A stretch of DNA of 64,000 bases, taken from contig JAAESM010000050.1 of NCBI GenBank assembly GCA_024229395.1, positions 184,043-248,042 on the forward strand. Reading direction: 5' to 3'. The translations under genes were made by a program, and so were the position numbers. The notes below the pieces were generated by a model. It saw only the letters and a program-made list of their open reading frames with translations. It made no database searches and had not been told where the DNA came from. Shown here piece after piece: positions 33,828 to 43,643 of the stretch. Positions within the stretch are counted from its first letter, which is position 1, and the number at the start of each line of letters is the position of its first letter. Origin of the DNA: Planctomycetota bacterium (GTDB lineage Bacteria; Planctomycetota; UBA1135).

Positions 33828-35813
33828 TCAGCTCAGTTTCAACTCAGGTCGATCGCGGAAGAAATCGAGCGCCTCAGGGTTGGCCAGCGCTTCGGTGTTC
33901 TTGATCTTGCGACCATGCACCACATCACGCACGGCGATCTCTGAGATCTTGCCGCTACGCGTACGTGGGATATCAGAGACCGCCAAAATCACCGCCGGCA
34001 CATGGCGTGGCGTGGCGTTGGCGCGGATTTCAGTGCGGATTTGAACCACCAATTCTTCCGTGAGTTGCTGCTCTTTGCTTAAGCGCAAGAACAACACCAC
34101 ACGTTGATCACCATCGCCGGTGTCTTGGCCAATCACGATGGCCTCTTCAATCGATGCGAACTGCTCCACCTGACGATAGATTTCAGCGGTACCGATACGC
34201 ACGCCACCAGGGTTCAAGGTTGCATCGGAACGGCCATAGACAATCAAGCCACCATTCTTGGTGAGCTCGACCCAATCACCATGGCGCCAAATGCCCGGAA
34301 AGAAGTCGAAGTAAGCTTCTTGGTAGCGACTACCATCGGCATCGTTCCAGAAACCGGTTGGCATGGATGGGAAGGACTTGGTGCAAACCAGTTCACCGGG
34401 TTCATCGACAAGACTCTGTTCGAGATCGCCCCAGACATCGACAGCCATACCAAGGCCACGCTTCTGCAATTCGCCGCGGCGCACCGGAGCGATCGGACAA
34501 CCAAGTGCGAAGCACGACACGATGTCGGTGCCGCCTGTGATCGAGGCCAACATCAAGTCGGCCTTGACGAACTCATAGATCCAATCGAAGGATTCCGGCA
34601 CCAGTGGCGAACCGGTGGAAAGAACGGAACGCAAGCCACTTAAGTCGTGCGTGTTAGCCGGTGCGAGTCCGGCCTTCTTGCATGCATCGAGATACTTCGC
34701 AGAAGTGCCGAAGACCTGAATGCCTTCGCTAGCGACCATATCCCACAAGGCCACTGCACTGGGTCGGAAAGGGTTGCCGTCGAACAGAACGATGGTGGAT
34801 CCGCCGGCAAGCGCCGTCACCAACCAGTTCCACATCATCCAACCCGTGGTCGTGTAGTAGAACAGCTTCTCGCCTTCGCGCAGGTCGCAATGCAAGGCAT
34901 GCTCCTTGCGGTGTTGCAGCAAAGTGCCACCCTGACCATGCACGATGCACTTCGGCTGGCCGGTGGTGCCCGAACTGAACATCACATACAAAGGATGATC
35001 AAAGGGCAGTTGCTCGAACTTCAACTCCGTTGCTGGCGCCACATTCAAGGCTTCTGCCCATGTATGGCGCGCTGGCTGCGGTCCTTCTCCCCCAGCATTG
35101 CCAGCCCGACGCCATTCGCGCACCGCTTCGTCATCCGTAAACGGCAACATGACGACGTTCTCGACAGTCGGCAAGCCAGCGATGATGGCATCGAGCTTTT
35201 CGCAGCAATCAAAGCGCTTGATCTTGAACAGATAACCATCGGCTGCGAGCAGGACCTTCGGTTCGATTTGACTGAAGCGATCCAGCACCCCTGCCACGCC
35301 AAAGTCTGGTGAACAGGAAGCCCACACCGCGCCCAAGCTCGAGGCGGCCAACATACCGATCACTGCCGCTGGGCAGTTCGGCAGGAAGCCAGCGATGCAA
35401 TCGCCAGCCTTCACGCCCCACTGTTGCAAAGCGCCGCGCATCAAGCGCACTTGTTCGGCCAGTTCATCGCGACTGATGACTTGGCGATTGCCACCTTCGC
35501 CGCGGAACAGAATGGCCGCTTGCTCACCACGATGTGCGAGTAGGTTCTCGGCGAAGTTCAGGCGAGCGTCGGGAAACCAAGCTGCGCCCGGCATGCTGTC
35601 GGCGGCCAAGGTACGTTCGCCTTTGTCACCGACTACGCCTGTGAAATCCCATAGCAACGACCAGAACTGTTCGCGATGATCGGTCGACCATTGCCACAAG
35701 GTGTCGTAACCGTTGTCCTCACCAACCAACTCTACCCCCGCCAGTTTGGCGAATGCGGTCATGTTGGAGGCAGTAACGGCCTCTTCGCTTGGCTGCCACA
35801 GGATTTCTGACAT
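33828..35813 (-). CDS. aacS: Acetoacetyl-CoA synthetase
   Basis: ANL-superfamily ligase that activates acetoacetate to acetoacetyl-CoA via an acyl-adenylate. 661 residues. Diagnostic stretches are NFAENLLAH, the AMP-binding loop YVMFSSGTTGQPKCIVHGQGG, the TTTGWMMWNW segment, GWDATLNPGG-type sequence here as GRSDATLNPGGVRIGTAEIY, and the C-terminal catalytic lysine in PRTRSGKISEIAVRD. The family-specific spacing matches AacS rather than acetyl-CoA synthetase. It is last in a tdh-kbl-aacS run, 8 bases after kbl. The link may be use of ketone-type products or feeding acetoacetyl-CoA into biosynthesis; this is inference. Confidence 0.93.
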   Translation of the reverse strand: MSEILWQPSEEAVTASNMTAFAKLAGVELVGEDNGYDTLWQWSTDHREQFWSLLWDFTGVVGDKGERTLAADSMPGAAWFPDARLNFAENLLAHRGEQAAILFRGEGGNRQVISRDELAEQVRLMRGALQQWGVKAGDCIAGFLPNCPAAVIGMLAASSLGAVWASCSPDFGVAGVLDRFSQIEPKVLLAADGYLFKIKRFDCCEKLDAIIAGLPTVENVVMLPFTDDEAVREWRRAGNAGGEGPQPARHTWAEALNVAPATELKFEQLPFDHPLYVMFSSGTTGQPKCIVHGQGGTLLQHRKEHALHCDLREGEKLFYYTTTGWMMWNWLVTALAGGSTIVLFDGNPFRPSAVALWDMVASEGIQVFGTSAKYLDACKKAGLAPANTHDLSGLRSVLSTGSPLVPESFDWIYEFVKADLMLASITGGTDIVSCFALGCPIAPVRRGELQKRGLGMAVDVWGDLEQSLVDEPGELVCTKSFPSMPTGFWNDADGSRYQEAYFDFFPGIWRHGDWVELTKNGGLIVYGRSDATLNPGGVRIGTAEIYRQVEQFASIEEAIVIGQDTGDGDQRVVLFLRLSKEQQLTEELVVQIRTEIRANATPRHVPAVILAVSDIPRTRSGKISEIAVRDVVHGRKIKNTEALANPEALDFFRDRPELKLS

Positions 35814-35821
35814 GGCTTTGC

Positions 35822-37048
35822 TCAGGAGATCACGCCGTGTTTACGACCGACCTTGATGAAGGCTGCCACAGCTTGATCGATATGCGCGGGTGTATGCCCA
35901 GCGGAGATCTGCACGCGAATCCGTGCTTGGCCACGCGGCACCACAGGGAAGCTGAAGCCGATCACGTAGATGCCTTCTTCAAGCATGTCGTTGGCAATAT
36001 CCGCTGCAAGCTTGGCGTCGCCCAACATGATCGGGCAGATCGGGTGCACACCAGGCTTGATGTCGAAGCCAGCTTTGGTCATCTGCTTGCGGAAGGACAT
36101 GGTGTTTTCTTCAAGGCAATCACGCAGTTCGGTGGTTGCCGAAAGACGCTCGAAGACGGCAAGGCTTGCAGCCACAATCGGCGGAGCCACCGAGTTCGAG
36201 AACAGATAAGGACGCGACTTGTTGCGCAGGTAATCGATCACTGGTTTGGATGCACAAGTGAATCCACCACTGGCACCACCAAGAGCCTTGCCCAAGGTGC
36301 TGGTGATGATGTCGACCCGACCCATCACGCCGCAATGTTCATGGGTGCCGCGACCGGTCTTGCCCATGAAGCCGCTGGAGTGTGAGTCATCGACATGGAC
36401 CAAGGCGCCATACTTATCTGCCAGGTCGCAGATTTCATCCAGCTTGGCGACGAATCCATCCATGGAGAAAACGCCGTCGGTGCTGATCAAGATGCGACGT
36501 GAGCCTGCTTCTTGAGCCTGCTTCAAGCACGATTCCAGTTCCGCCATATCGTTGTTGGCGTAACGGAAGCGCTTGGCCTTGGAAAGACGAATGCCATCGA
36601 TGATCGATGCATGGTTCAACGAATCACTGATTACCGCATCATCCACCGTGAGCAAGGTTTCGTAGAGACCACCGTTGGCGTCAAAACACGAGGTGTAGAG
36701 GATGGTGTCCTCGAAGCCGAGGAAAGTGGAGATGGACTCCTCTAACTGCTTGTGAATGTCTTGCGTGCCGCAGATGAATCGCACCGACGACATGCCGAAA
36801 CCGCGTTCATCCAGGCAGTCACGTGCCGCGGCAATCAACGATGGATCATCGGACAGACCCAGGTAGTTGTTGGCGCAGAAGTTCACCACCTTGGCGCCAC
36901 CAGCGACCTCGATGTCAGCATCTTGTGGAGTGACGATTACGCGCTCGGACTTCCATAGACCGGCTTCGCGGATTTCATGCAGTTCCTGTTCGATGCCAGC
37001 GAGAAAAGCCTTCTTGCCAGCGGTGATCGTTGGGGAGGAATCAGTCAT
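35822..37048 (-). CDS. kbl: 2-amino-3-ketobutyrate CoA ligase (glycine C-acetyltransferase)
   Basis: PLP enzyme of the alpha-oxoamine synthase family, cleaving 2-amino-3-ketobutyrate with CoA into glycine and acetyl-CoA. The PLP lysine is in [33 protein letters not shown] near residue 37, [19 protein letters not shown] and [18 protein letters not shown] are family blocks. The full 408-residue length is normal. It lies two bases after tdh, the standard threonine-degradation pair: tdh makes the unstable ketone that Kbl consumes at once. Confidence 0.96.
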   Translation of the reverse strand: MTDSSPTITAGKKAFLAGIEQELHEIREAGLWKSERVIVTPQDADIEVAGGAKVVNFCANNYLGLSDDPSLIAAARDCLDERGFGMSSVRFICGTQDIHKQLEESISTFLGFEDTILYTSCFDANGGLYETLLTVDDAVISDSLNHASIIDGIRLSKAKRFRYANNDMAELESCLKQAQEAGSRRILISTDGVFSMDGFVAKLDEICDLADKYGALVHVDDSHSSGFMGKTGRGTHEHCGVMGRVDIITSTLGKALGGASGGFTCASKPVIDYLRNKSRPYLFSNSVAPPIVAASLAVFERLSATTELRDCLEENTMSFRKQMTKAGFDIKPGVHPICPIMLGDAKLAADIANDMLEEGIYVIGFSFPVVPRGQARIRVQISAGHTPAHIDQAVAAFIKVGRKHGVIS

Positions 37049-37049
37049 T

Positions 37050-38120
37050 TCAACAGGTTGGGTCTAGGACCACTTTGTGCGCATGGCCGCCATCAAGCAG
37101 CGCCATGCCTTCGTGGAAGGAGGACAACGGCAAACGGTGCGTGACGATGTGCTCTACATTCAAGCCACGCTGCAGCAGGCTAAGCATCTCATCCCAAGTT
37201 GCGAACATGCGTCGGCCAAGGATGCCGCGCCAAGTGATGCCCTTGAAGATGAAATCCTTGGAGAAGTCATGGACCATCAAGTCGGTTGCCGACGGAATCC
37301 CGAGCTGCATCATTTCGCCGCCTGGGTAAAGCATCTGCATGCCGGCTTGAATCGCTGCAGGCGCGCCCGACATCTCGAGTACGGCGTCGACGCCGCCACA
37401 AGTCTGCTCCTTGACCTTGTCGACCAGATCTGGTTCTTCGGCGGGGTTATGCAGGTAGACCGGGATGCGATCATCCAAGCCATCGATCCACTTGCGCGCG
37501 CGCTCCAAGTGACCCGGTTGCACCTCAGTGATGGTCAAGCTCTTAGCGCCTTCGAAGTGCACGACCGCTGCGGCCATCGCGCCGATCGAGCCATAACCCG
37601 ACATCAACACATGACGACCCGCGATGCTACTGGCGGATTGCACCGTATGCACGGCATTGCCAAGGGCATCAAGGAAGGAACCAATGTGCGGTGGCACGAT
37701 CGATGGATCCAAGCGCACCAAGTTGGTGGCGGGCACGACGACGAACTCAGCGAAGCAACCGTTGCGGTGCAGGCCGGCGATCTGCGTGTTCTCGCAGATG
37801 TGATGATTGTTCGCCTGGCATGCGCGGCAACGATTGCACACGATGTGCATTTCAGCCGAGACGTAGTCACCTTGATTCCATCCTTCGACGCCATCGCCGC
37901 AAGCATGGACATAACCGCAGAACTCATGACCGATGGTGACCGGCGGCGTGAGCATATGAGACACCGAAGGGTCCCAGTGGAAGATGTGCCGGTCGGTACC
38001 ACAAATGGCTGTGTTTGCGATGCGCACGCGCACCTCGCATGGGCCGGGTGTGGGAACGTCGAGGTCGTCGACGACTACGGCTGCCCCCGCTTCGGGTCGG
38101 GCCATCTGGATTGCACGCAT
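37050..38120 (-). CDS. tdh: L-threonine 3-dehydrogenase, zinc-dependent
   Basis: MDR-family NAD-dependent dehydrogenase that oxidises threonine to 2-amino-3-ketobutyrate. The catalytic zinc ligands are in [12 protein letters not shown] and GHEFCGYVH; the structural zinc has four cysteines in [15 protein letters not shown]. The Rossmann glycines are [16 protein letters not shown]. The 356-residue length fits. Its ATG at 38120 lies seven bases after a TGCTAGAAT -10 site located just beyond the rodA stop, so the threonine unit probably has its own promoter rather than relying on the shape genes. Confidence 0.94.
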   Translation of the reverse strand: MRAIQMARPEAGAAVVVDDLDVPTPGPCEVRVRIANTAICGTDRHIFHWDPSVSHMLTPPVTIGHEFCGYVHACGDGVEGWNQGDYVSAEMHIVCNRCRACQANNHHICENTQIAGLHRNGCFAEFVVVPATNLVRLDPSIVPPHIGSFLDALGNAVHTVQSASSIAGRHVLMSGYGSIGAMAAAVVHFEGAKSLTITEVQPGHLERARKWIDGLDDRIPVYLHNPAEEPDLVDKVKEQTCGGVDAVLEMSGAPAAIQAGMQMLYPGGEMMQLGIPSATDLMVHDFSKDFIFKGITWRGILGRRMFATWDEMLSLLQRGLNVEHIVTHRLPLSSFHEGMALLDGGHAHKVVLDPTC

Positions 38121-38127
38121 TGGCCAG

Positions 38128-38133
38128 ATTCTA
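38128..38133 (-). promoter_or_regulatory. Predicted extended -10 element of tdh-kbl-aacS
   Basis: TGCTAGAAT on the minus strand, then CTGGCCA and the ATG at 38120. The seven-base gap predicts transcription starting at or next to the ATG. It lies in the 36-base gap after rodA. No clear -35 box. Confidence 0.45.
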
Positions 38134-38156
38134 GCAGTGCGTGGCGGCGAAAATGC

Positions 38157-39293
38157 TTATGCCTCGAAGGCCTTCGCCGAGAATAGCGGCGCTCGTTCAG
38201 CCCCCACGGCGACCGCTGCGCCCACCGCAAGCCCGCTGATGATCATCGAGCTGCCTCCAAAGCTGACCATCGGTAGCGGCAGGCCGGTTGTTGGCCAAAC
38301 CCCCAAGGTTACGCCGACATTTAGACACAAATGCACAAGGAAATGCACGCCGATGCCGGCCAGCGTCATGCGCGTGAAGGGGTCGCGATACCTGCCGGCA
38401 AAAGCCAGCAACGAAAAGCCGAGGCTGGCATAGAGCAAGAGGAACAAAGTGGAGCCGATGAAGCCGAACTCTTCCGCCAACACCGGGAACACGAAGTCGT
38501 TATGACGTTCCGGTAGACGATCGAGGCGGTTTTGCGGCCCTTCTCCCCAACCAAGACCTGTGACACCACCGGAGCCGACCGCCATCTTTGAATGCCAAAG
38601 GTGGAAGCCACCATCAACCAATTGCTCCTGTGTGAGTTCATCCTGGTGATACCAAGTCAAGATGCGCTCCTTCTGATAATCCTGGATCACCAACCAACCA
38701 GCAGGTGCGATCAACAACGGGATCAGAAGCAACCAACGGAAGCTCCGCCAAGGAAGCCCCGCCAGCCACACCATCGACAAGAACAATGGCGCGAATACCA
38801 AAGCAGTGCCGAGGTCCGGTTCGATCAGGATCAGGAAAGCCGGCACTGCTGCCAGCAAGCCCGGTTTCCAGATATGCTCCAACTTCGAAGGGCGTGGATG
38901 ATCGGCGAACCAACGCGACAAGGTCAGGATCAACGCCAGCTTCATGAACTCGCTGGGTTGCAACTTGAAGCCAGCGGCGACGTCGATCCAGCGGCGCGAA
39001 TGATTGGTGGCGCGGCCCACGAATAACACCAGGATTAACAATACCAAAGCACCTGCATAGAACAGGAATGCCGGGTTGCGCCAATGTTTAGCACTCCACG
39101 CCACGGCCGCGAAAGCGCAAAAGCTCAACACACCTACACGTAAGACATGGCCCGACGGCAGCTGCAAGTCAGGGTCGACACTCCATTGCAAGATCACGCC
39201 GACCATGATGATGGCCGCTGTGATGGGTATGACCGGCCAACAAGTGCGGCGCAAGAAAGAGGTCAGGCGGTAGCGCAACGACGGGCCTTTCAT
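38157..39293 (-). CDS. rodA: Peptidoglycan glycosyltransferase RodA
   Basis: SEDS-family polytopic membrane enzyme that polymerises lipid II glycan chains during elongation. 378 residues with about ten hydrophobic helices. Recognisable blocks are WIDVAAGFKLQPSEFMKLALIL, LIEPDLGTALVFAPLFLSMVWLAG and the C-terminal LCLNVGVTLGVWPTTGLPLPMVSFGGSSMI, which is the SEDS signature. The ATG overlaps the end of the PBP2 gene by four bases, so the polymerase and its transpeptidase partner are co-translated. Confidence 0.96.
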   Translation of the reverse strand: MKGPSLRYRLTSFLRRTCWPVIPITAAIIMVGVILQWSVDPDLQLPSGHVLRVGVLSFCAFAAVAWSAKHWRNPAFLFYAGALVLLILVLFVGRATNHSRRWIDVAAGFKLQPSEFMKLALILTLSRWFADHPRPSKLEHIWKPGLLAAVPAFLILIEPDLGTALVFAPLFLSMVWLAGLPWRSFRWLLLIPLLIAPAGWLVIQDYQKERILTWYHQDELTQEQLVDGGFHLWHSKMAVGSGGVTGLGWGEGPQNRLDRLPERHNDFVFPVLAEEFGFIGSTLFLLLYASLGFSLLAFAGRYRDPFTRMTLAGIGVHFLVHLCLNVGVTLGVWPTTGLPLPMVSFGGSSMIISGLAVGAAVAVGAERAPLFSAKAFEA

Positions 39294-41947
39294 CGTGGAG
39301 CCTCCTCGTTGCCGTTGGCGGTGTTGGATGCAGCTTCACCCAACAAAACCTTGCCTTCTTCAGTGAACAGGAATTCCTTGAGGATATACGAAGCGATCTG
39401 CCCACCATGCAATCCAGTGTTTTCACACAGGACGGCGAATGCGTAACGCGGTTGATCGGCTGGGAAGTATCCAGTGAACCAGGCGTGCGTGGGAACATTC
39501 TTGGCCACTTCAGCAGTGCCAGTCTTACCAACAATCTGCCATTCCGCTGGGAATTCGGTGCGATAAGCAGTACCACCGTTTTCGTAAACCACCGCCGACA
39601 ATGCTTCAGCGATGCGTTCACGCGTTTGCCACGAGATGTTTAACTGCGGCAAGGCTTCCACTGCTGGTGAGGCGCCTCCACTTTCCAGCACTAGCTTCGG
39701 GCGCACCAATTCTCCAGTGGCCAGCCAGCCGAAGAGACGCGCCATCTGCAAAGGACTGGCAAGCACACCGACTTGGCCGATCGAGGTTCGCATGCGCGCG
39801 AGGATATCTCGCTGCAATTCTTTCAAAGGTGCAAAGTAGTTCGCTTTCCGTTCCAAGCGCGTGGCCAGACTCAACTCATGACCGGTGCCGGACTGGGCAC
39901 TATCGAAACCGAGCTTGCTAGCAGTCTCGTGCAGGACGCCGGCGCCGAGATCGTTGCCAAGCTCATAGAAATACACGTTGCATGATTTCTTCAAGGCCTC
40001 GCGCATGTCGATCTCGCCATGGCCCGTACGTTTATCGCAATGGATCGGCTTATTGGCTGCCGAAGGCTTGATCGCGCCGGTACAGGTGTAGCGTCGATTC
40101 CAAGTGCTGGGATCCAGAGCCATCGCCGCAGCAGCCACCATTGGCTTGAAAGTCGACCCTGGATACGGCTGTTCGTTGCCGTAGTAACCACCGCCCAGAG
40201 CACGATTGCGCAACGGCGTGCCATCCCGCATATCCTTCAACTGGTCGTAGTTGTCGCGATATTCTTGGCGCGACACGTTTGGTGTACTGACCAAGACCGG
40301 CACCTCACCCGTCTCAAGATCGAGGATCACGAAACCGACCCGCTGCGCATTCGGATTGAATTGCTGCAAAGCCTTGGTGAGATTGGCGGGCCGCTGTGCA
40401 TGCAATCGCGGCACCGTATCGCGATAGACCTTAGGGATGACGCGCTCAGCAGCAGCAATCATGTTGGCATCTAGCGAAAGCTTGATATCGATGCCGTTCT
40501 GCGGTGGCGAGAACAACAGCTCCAACGGCAGTTCACCGTCGGCGCCGCCTTCCAGTTCCTGCAGATACCCACGGCTACCGCGCAACACTGGCTCATAGAC
40601 CTTCTCGATGCCCTCTTGGCCTTTGCGCTCATTGGCGGCCAAGGAATCACTCCACCACCAATCACGCAGGCGTCGGAACTCTGCCTCCTCGGCATCGGTG
40701 CGGAATAGCTGCCGGCGTAGATCCTGGAATCGCTCACGCTTGAGTTGGTCCTCGATCAGGTCATCCTCGGTGGGCAAGCGCAAAGAACCGACCACCATGC
40801 GCGCGACTTCAATCGGATACATGCGTTGCGTAACTTGCTGCAGATATAGGCCGGGATAATCGTCAGGCTGTTGCGAGAGCAGGTCGACCAGATCAAAATC
40901 GAGATCTCGCTCCAGGGCAATCACGCGCAATCGATGGATGCGGCCAGTCTGCGCGCGCAAGACGCCACTGACATCATCGAGCGCGACCACGCGCAGATGG
41001 GCAAGGACAGCCTCGATTACTTGCGCCTGCTGCAGCGGCTCCAGTTGCTGAAAGTCTTCGAAGGCTTGTTGGTCGGCACTCAAAGGTTCGCCTTCCTCGG
41101 CGATGCTGTGGCGACGAGACATAGGCGCCAACACCGTGCCGAAGTGTGCCAGAGTTCCATCCAACTCCCAGCGTTCATGCAAGTGACCAAGGATCTCTTC
41201 ACGCTGTTCGCCCGGCTTCGACAACTGTGTGCGCACCCATGAGGAAGTACTGCTGTAGACCCTAGCTGCGGCATCTTGCAGTGCAGCACGCGCGACCATC
41301 ACTTCGAGTTGCTGGCGGCGATCTTCCAGGCGCTGCAGCAAGGAGCCTGGCTCTTCGACTTCCAGCAGGCGTTCGAGGAATTGCAGGTTATGGCGCGCCT
41401 CGATAAGACTCTGATGGAAGTAGTCGCGGGCATCGGGGAAAGCGCTGGCAAAGGTGGTGTTGCCTTGATCGAACCAATCCTGCACCGCGGTGCGGCGAGC
41501 GAAACTGCGATTACCGGTCAGGCCAGTCAGGTAGAAACGCAAGTCATCCTGCAGCGGCGTATCCATGCCGGCCAAGTTCTCTGGCTTCAGCAACAAACAC
41601 CATTCGCCTAACTGCTCGCCGTTCTGCAAGCAATCGACCAAGCCAGCCTGCGGATATTCGAGCAGACGCAGGGCCTCGAGCAGCTGTGCCGCCACGAAGC
41701 CGCGGCGGAAATCGCGGTAGCGGAAGTAGAGGTCAAAAGCTTGGCGGTCGGCGGCGAGGACCGCGCCATTACGATCCAGGATGCGGCCACGTCGGAACGG
41801 GATGGTGTTCTGTCCAATCCGACTATTGCGCGCGGTCTCGGTCCAATACTCATGTTCCAACACTTGTAGCTGGAACAGGCGCGCGATCAACAGCAACAAG
41901 ACTGCCACAAACACCAAGGCAAGGCGCTGCAAACGCTGCGCTCTCAT
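39290..41947 (-). CDS. mrdA: Penicillin-binding protein 2 (elongation transpeptidase), enlarged
   Basis: Monofunctional class B PBP that cross-links peptidoglycan with RodA. One N-terminal membrane segment (LALVFVAVLLLLIARLFQLQVL) is followed by RRGRILDRNGAVLA, the PBP dimerisation/pedestal start. The transpeptidase motifs are STFK (Ser about 598), SCN (about 655) and KTG (about 807). At 885 residues it is about 250-270 residues longer than typical PBP2, where the catalytic Ser is near 330. The extra part lies between about residues 100 and 470 and is mostly charged and helical (for example LLEVEEPGSLLQRLEDRRQQ). The order mreD-mrdA-rodA is conserved. Confidence 0.94.
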   Translation of the reverse strand: MRAQRLQRLALVFVAVLLLLIARLFQLQVLEHEYWTETARNSRIGQNTIPFRRGRILDRNGAVLAADRQAFDLYFRYRDFRRGFVAAQLLEALRLLEYPQAGLVDCLQNGEQLGEWCLLLKPENLAGMDTPLQDDLRFYLTGLTGNRSFARRTAVQDWFDQGNTTFASAFPDARDYFHQSLIEARHNLQFLERLLEVEEPGSLLQRLEDRRQQLEVMVARAALQDAAARVYSSTSSWVRTQLSKPGEQREEILGHLHERWELDGTLAHFGTVLAPMSRRHSIAEEGEPLSADQQAFEDFQQLEPLQQAQVIEAVLAHLRVVALDDVSGVLRAQTGRIHRLRVIALERDLDFDLVDLLSQQPDDYPGLYLQQVTQRMYPIEVARMVVGSLRLPTEDDLIEDQLKRERFQDLRRQLFRTDAEEAEFRRLRDWWWSDSLAANERKGQEGIEKVYEPVLRGSRGYLQELEGGADGELPLELLFSPPQNGIDIKLSLDANMIAAAERVIPKVYRDTVPRLHAQRPANLTKALQQFNPNAQRVGFVILDLETGEVPVLVSTPNVSRQEYRDNYDQLKDMRDGTPLRNRALGGGYYGNEQPYPGSTFKPMVAAAAMALDPSTWNRRYTCTGAIKPSAANKPIHCDKRTGHGEIDMREALKKSCNVYFYELGNDLGAGVLHETASKLGFDSAQSGTGHELSLATRLERKANYFAPLKELQRDILARMRTSIGQVGVLASPLQMARLFGWLATGELVRPKLVLESGGASPAVEALPQLNISWQTRERIAEALSAVVYENGGTAYRTEFPAEWQIVGKTGTAEVAKNVPTHAWFTGYFPADQPRYAFAVLCENTGLHGGQIASYILKEFLFTEEGKVLLGEAASNTANGNEEAPR

Positions 41948-42435
41948 GAACGTCCCCTACTGAAGGCTTTCTTCTTCAACTGCGGACGAGTGAACAGGGC
42001 GACCAACAAACCAACCGAAAGGCAACGCATCCACACGTCGGCGCCGTCTAGTGGTGTGCCAAGTCGCTCGGCAACCAGGCGATCCAACACCGTCAACGGG
42101 ATGGCGGCGCAGAAACCGGTCAGGAAACGCGGCAGGAATCGATATTCATTCAAACGCCGCGACAGGGCTTCGCGCACGAAAAGCGCCGCTCCCAATCCGC
42201 CCCATGCCACGAAGGGTGAGACCACGGTCACGCTGCTGCGCAATAGACCAAATAGGAAGACCAGCTGGATCGGGCGCCGCCAGGAATCGGGGGCTGGCAC
42301 CGGCACCGCCAGCAACAACATCAGCAACCATAGATCAGGGAAACCACTACCGCCGGGCAACAAGCGCAACATAGGCGAGAAGATTGTCAGCAGGATCGCC
42401 ACCGGCACAATGATGCGAAGACGTGGTGTTCTCAT
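41944..42435 (-). CDS. mreD: Rod shape-determining protein MreD-like
   Basis: Small polytopic membrane protein of 163 residues in the MreD position between mreC and mrdA. Hydrophobic segments are IIVPVAILLTIFSPMLRLL, LWLLMLLLAVPVP, LVFLFGLLRSSVTVVSPFVAWGG and LSVGLLVALFTRP. Sequence identity to MreD is weak, as usual in this family, so the call rests largely on size, topology and position. It overlaps both neighbours by four bases, and so belongs to the same operon. Confidence 0.8.
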   Translation of the reverse strand: MRTPRLRIIVPVAILLTIFSPMLRLLPGGSGFPDLWLLMLLLAVPVPAPDSWRRPIQLVFLFGLLRSSVTVVSPFVAWGGLGAALFVREALSRRLNEYRFLPRFLTGFCAAIPLTVLDRLVAERLGTPLDGADVWMRCLSVGLLVALFTRPQLKKKAFSRGRS

Positions 42436-43625
42436 TGCGTTTCTCCCACAACATCATCCGCTTGCACGATGACAGTCAAGGCCGACGACGGCAACCGTGC
42501 CGCTTGATCGCGAAAGCCCAACCACAAACCGCGCGGCACTCCGTGGCCACCACGTGTAAACAATGGCAAGGCCTGTTCTGCCTGTTGCCAATCGGTGCAG
42601 TCCAGTACCGAACTACTTTCTGCGTGCAGAGCTACCGCGCGCCCTTGCCAACTGGAAGGTTCAGCAATGCGGAACCAGCCCCAGTTGCCGCGCCAACTGC
42701 TGCACCAACCACCGACCTGGCCTTGATCGGCATAGACTGCCGGCTTGATGCTGGTATCGGCGGCAATCGCACACCAACCACTCCCCAGCACCGCATCATC
42801 CAGCAGTAAACGGCGAGCTTCTGTACGGACCTGCAAGGGCTCTGCCACAAGGCGTTCCCCGACCGCGCTGGCGGCGACGTAGAGGCGGCCCTCTGCAGCT
42901 GCAGGCAAATCACCATCGATGGTCCAGACCGCTGTGCCGCGCTGTTCGTCGCCATCCCGCTGGGCTTGACCCAAACGCAACTTGGCCGCGTGCAAGTTCG
43001 GAGGATCCAACGGCCGCGACCGCCAAGTCAGCACCTGCCCTTCGGAAATGTGATCGGCCTCTTGCAGCCATGGCAATACGGCTGGACCAGCACGCCCCCT
43101 CCCCAAGCTCACTGCTTTACTGGTGACACCCATCTCATCCTTCAGCAACACTCCCGTGCGCACGTTCGGTGCCGTCACCAACTCGACCACGGCTTGATGG
43201 GCACTGACATCGGTGACCCGCCCTAAGTAGCGATCGCCATAAGCCACGACTTGGCCACTGGCGATATGGAAGTCCGAACCAGCCGCCAAAGTTATGCGCC
43301 CCACCTCTGGATCGAGCGACAGGACTGGCACTTCCAGCCACTCCATGCCGGGCAGTGGTTCGGGTTTGCCCAAGCGTCGCTCCATCTCCACCAACACCGA
43401 ATGATCTAAGGTCTGCAGACTGTTGGCGGGCTCGGCAGTAGGCAAGACTATTTCGGAGGCCGCAGCACTCAGTTCTGCGATCGGTCGAGTCAGCGGCCCA
43501 AACAAACGATTGCAGCCATCCTCAAGCGGTTGCCATGGCAACACCGCCTGCACAATCAGCACCACGATTACCCCAGCGCAGAACATCACCCGCCGGTAGC
43601 GCTCGGCCCCTGGCAGCAAAAACAC
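42432..43625 (-). CDS. mreC: Rod shape-determining protein MreC-like
   Basis: Bitopic periplasmic protein that joins MreB to PBP2/RodA. One N-terminal membrane helix (VMFCAGVIVVLIVQAVLPW) is followed by the MreC beta core: PVLSLDPEVGRITLAAGSDFHIASGQVVAYGDRYLGRVTDVSAHQAVVELVTAPNVRTGVLL, which matches the family region GxxxGxVVxxxGLVGRV-type. A long C-terminal part (about residues 230-397) with many Trp residues is unlike standard MreC and unassigned. It is 18 bases after mreB and overlaps mreD by four bases. The coiled coil that usually precedes the core is short here. Confidence 0.85.
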   Translation of the reverse strand: MFLLPGAERYRRVMFCAGVIVVLIVQAVLPWQPLEDGCNRLFGPLTRPIAELSAAASEIVLPTAEPANSLQTLDHSVLVEMERRLGKPEPLPGMEWLEVPVLSLDPEVGRITLAAGSDFHIASGQVVAYGDRYLGRVTDVSAHQAVVELVTAPNVRTGVLLKDEMGVTSKAVSLGRGRAGPAVLPWLQEADHISEGQVLTWRSRPLDPPNLHAAKLRLGQAQRDGDEQRGTAVWTIDGDLPAAAEGRLYVAASAVGERLVAEPLQVRTEARRLLLDDAVLGSGWCAIAADTSIKPAVYADQGQVGGWCSSWRGNWGWFRIAEPSSWQGRAVALHAESSSVLDCTDWQQAEQALPLFTRGGHGVPRGLWLGFRDQAARLPSSALTVIVQADDVVGETQ

Positions 43626-43643
43626 GCGCCGCTACTCCCTGGA

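Noticed and set aside
37077-38186. 369-residue plus-strand ORF
   Set aside because: Antisense shadow of tdh, which has complete zinc and NAD motifs.
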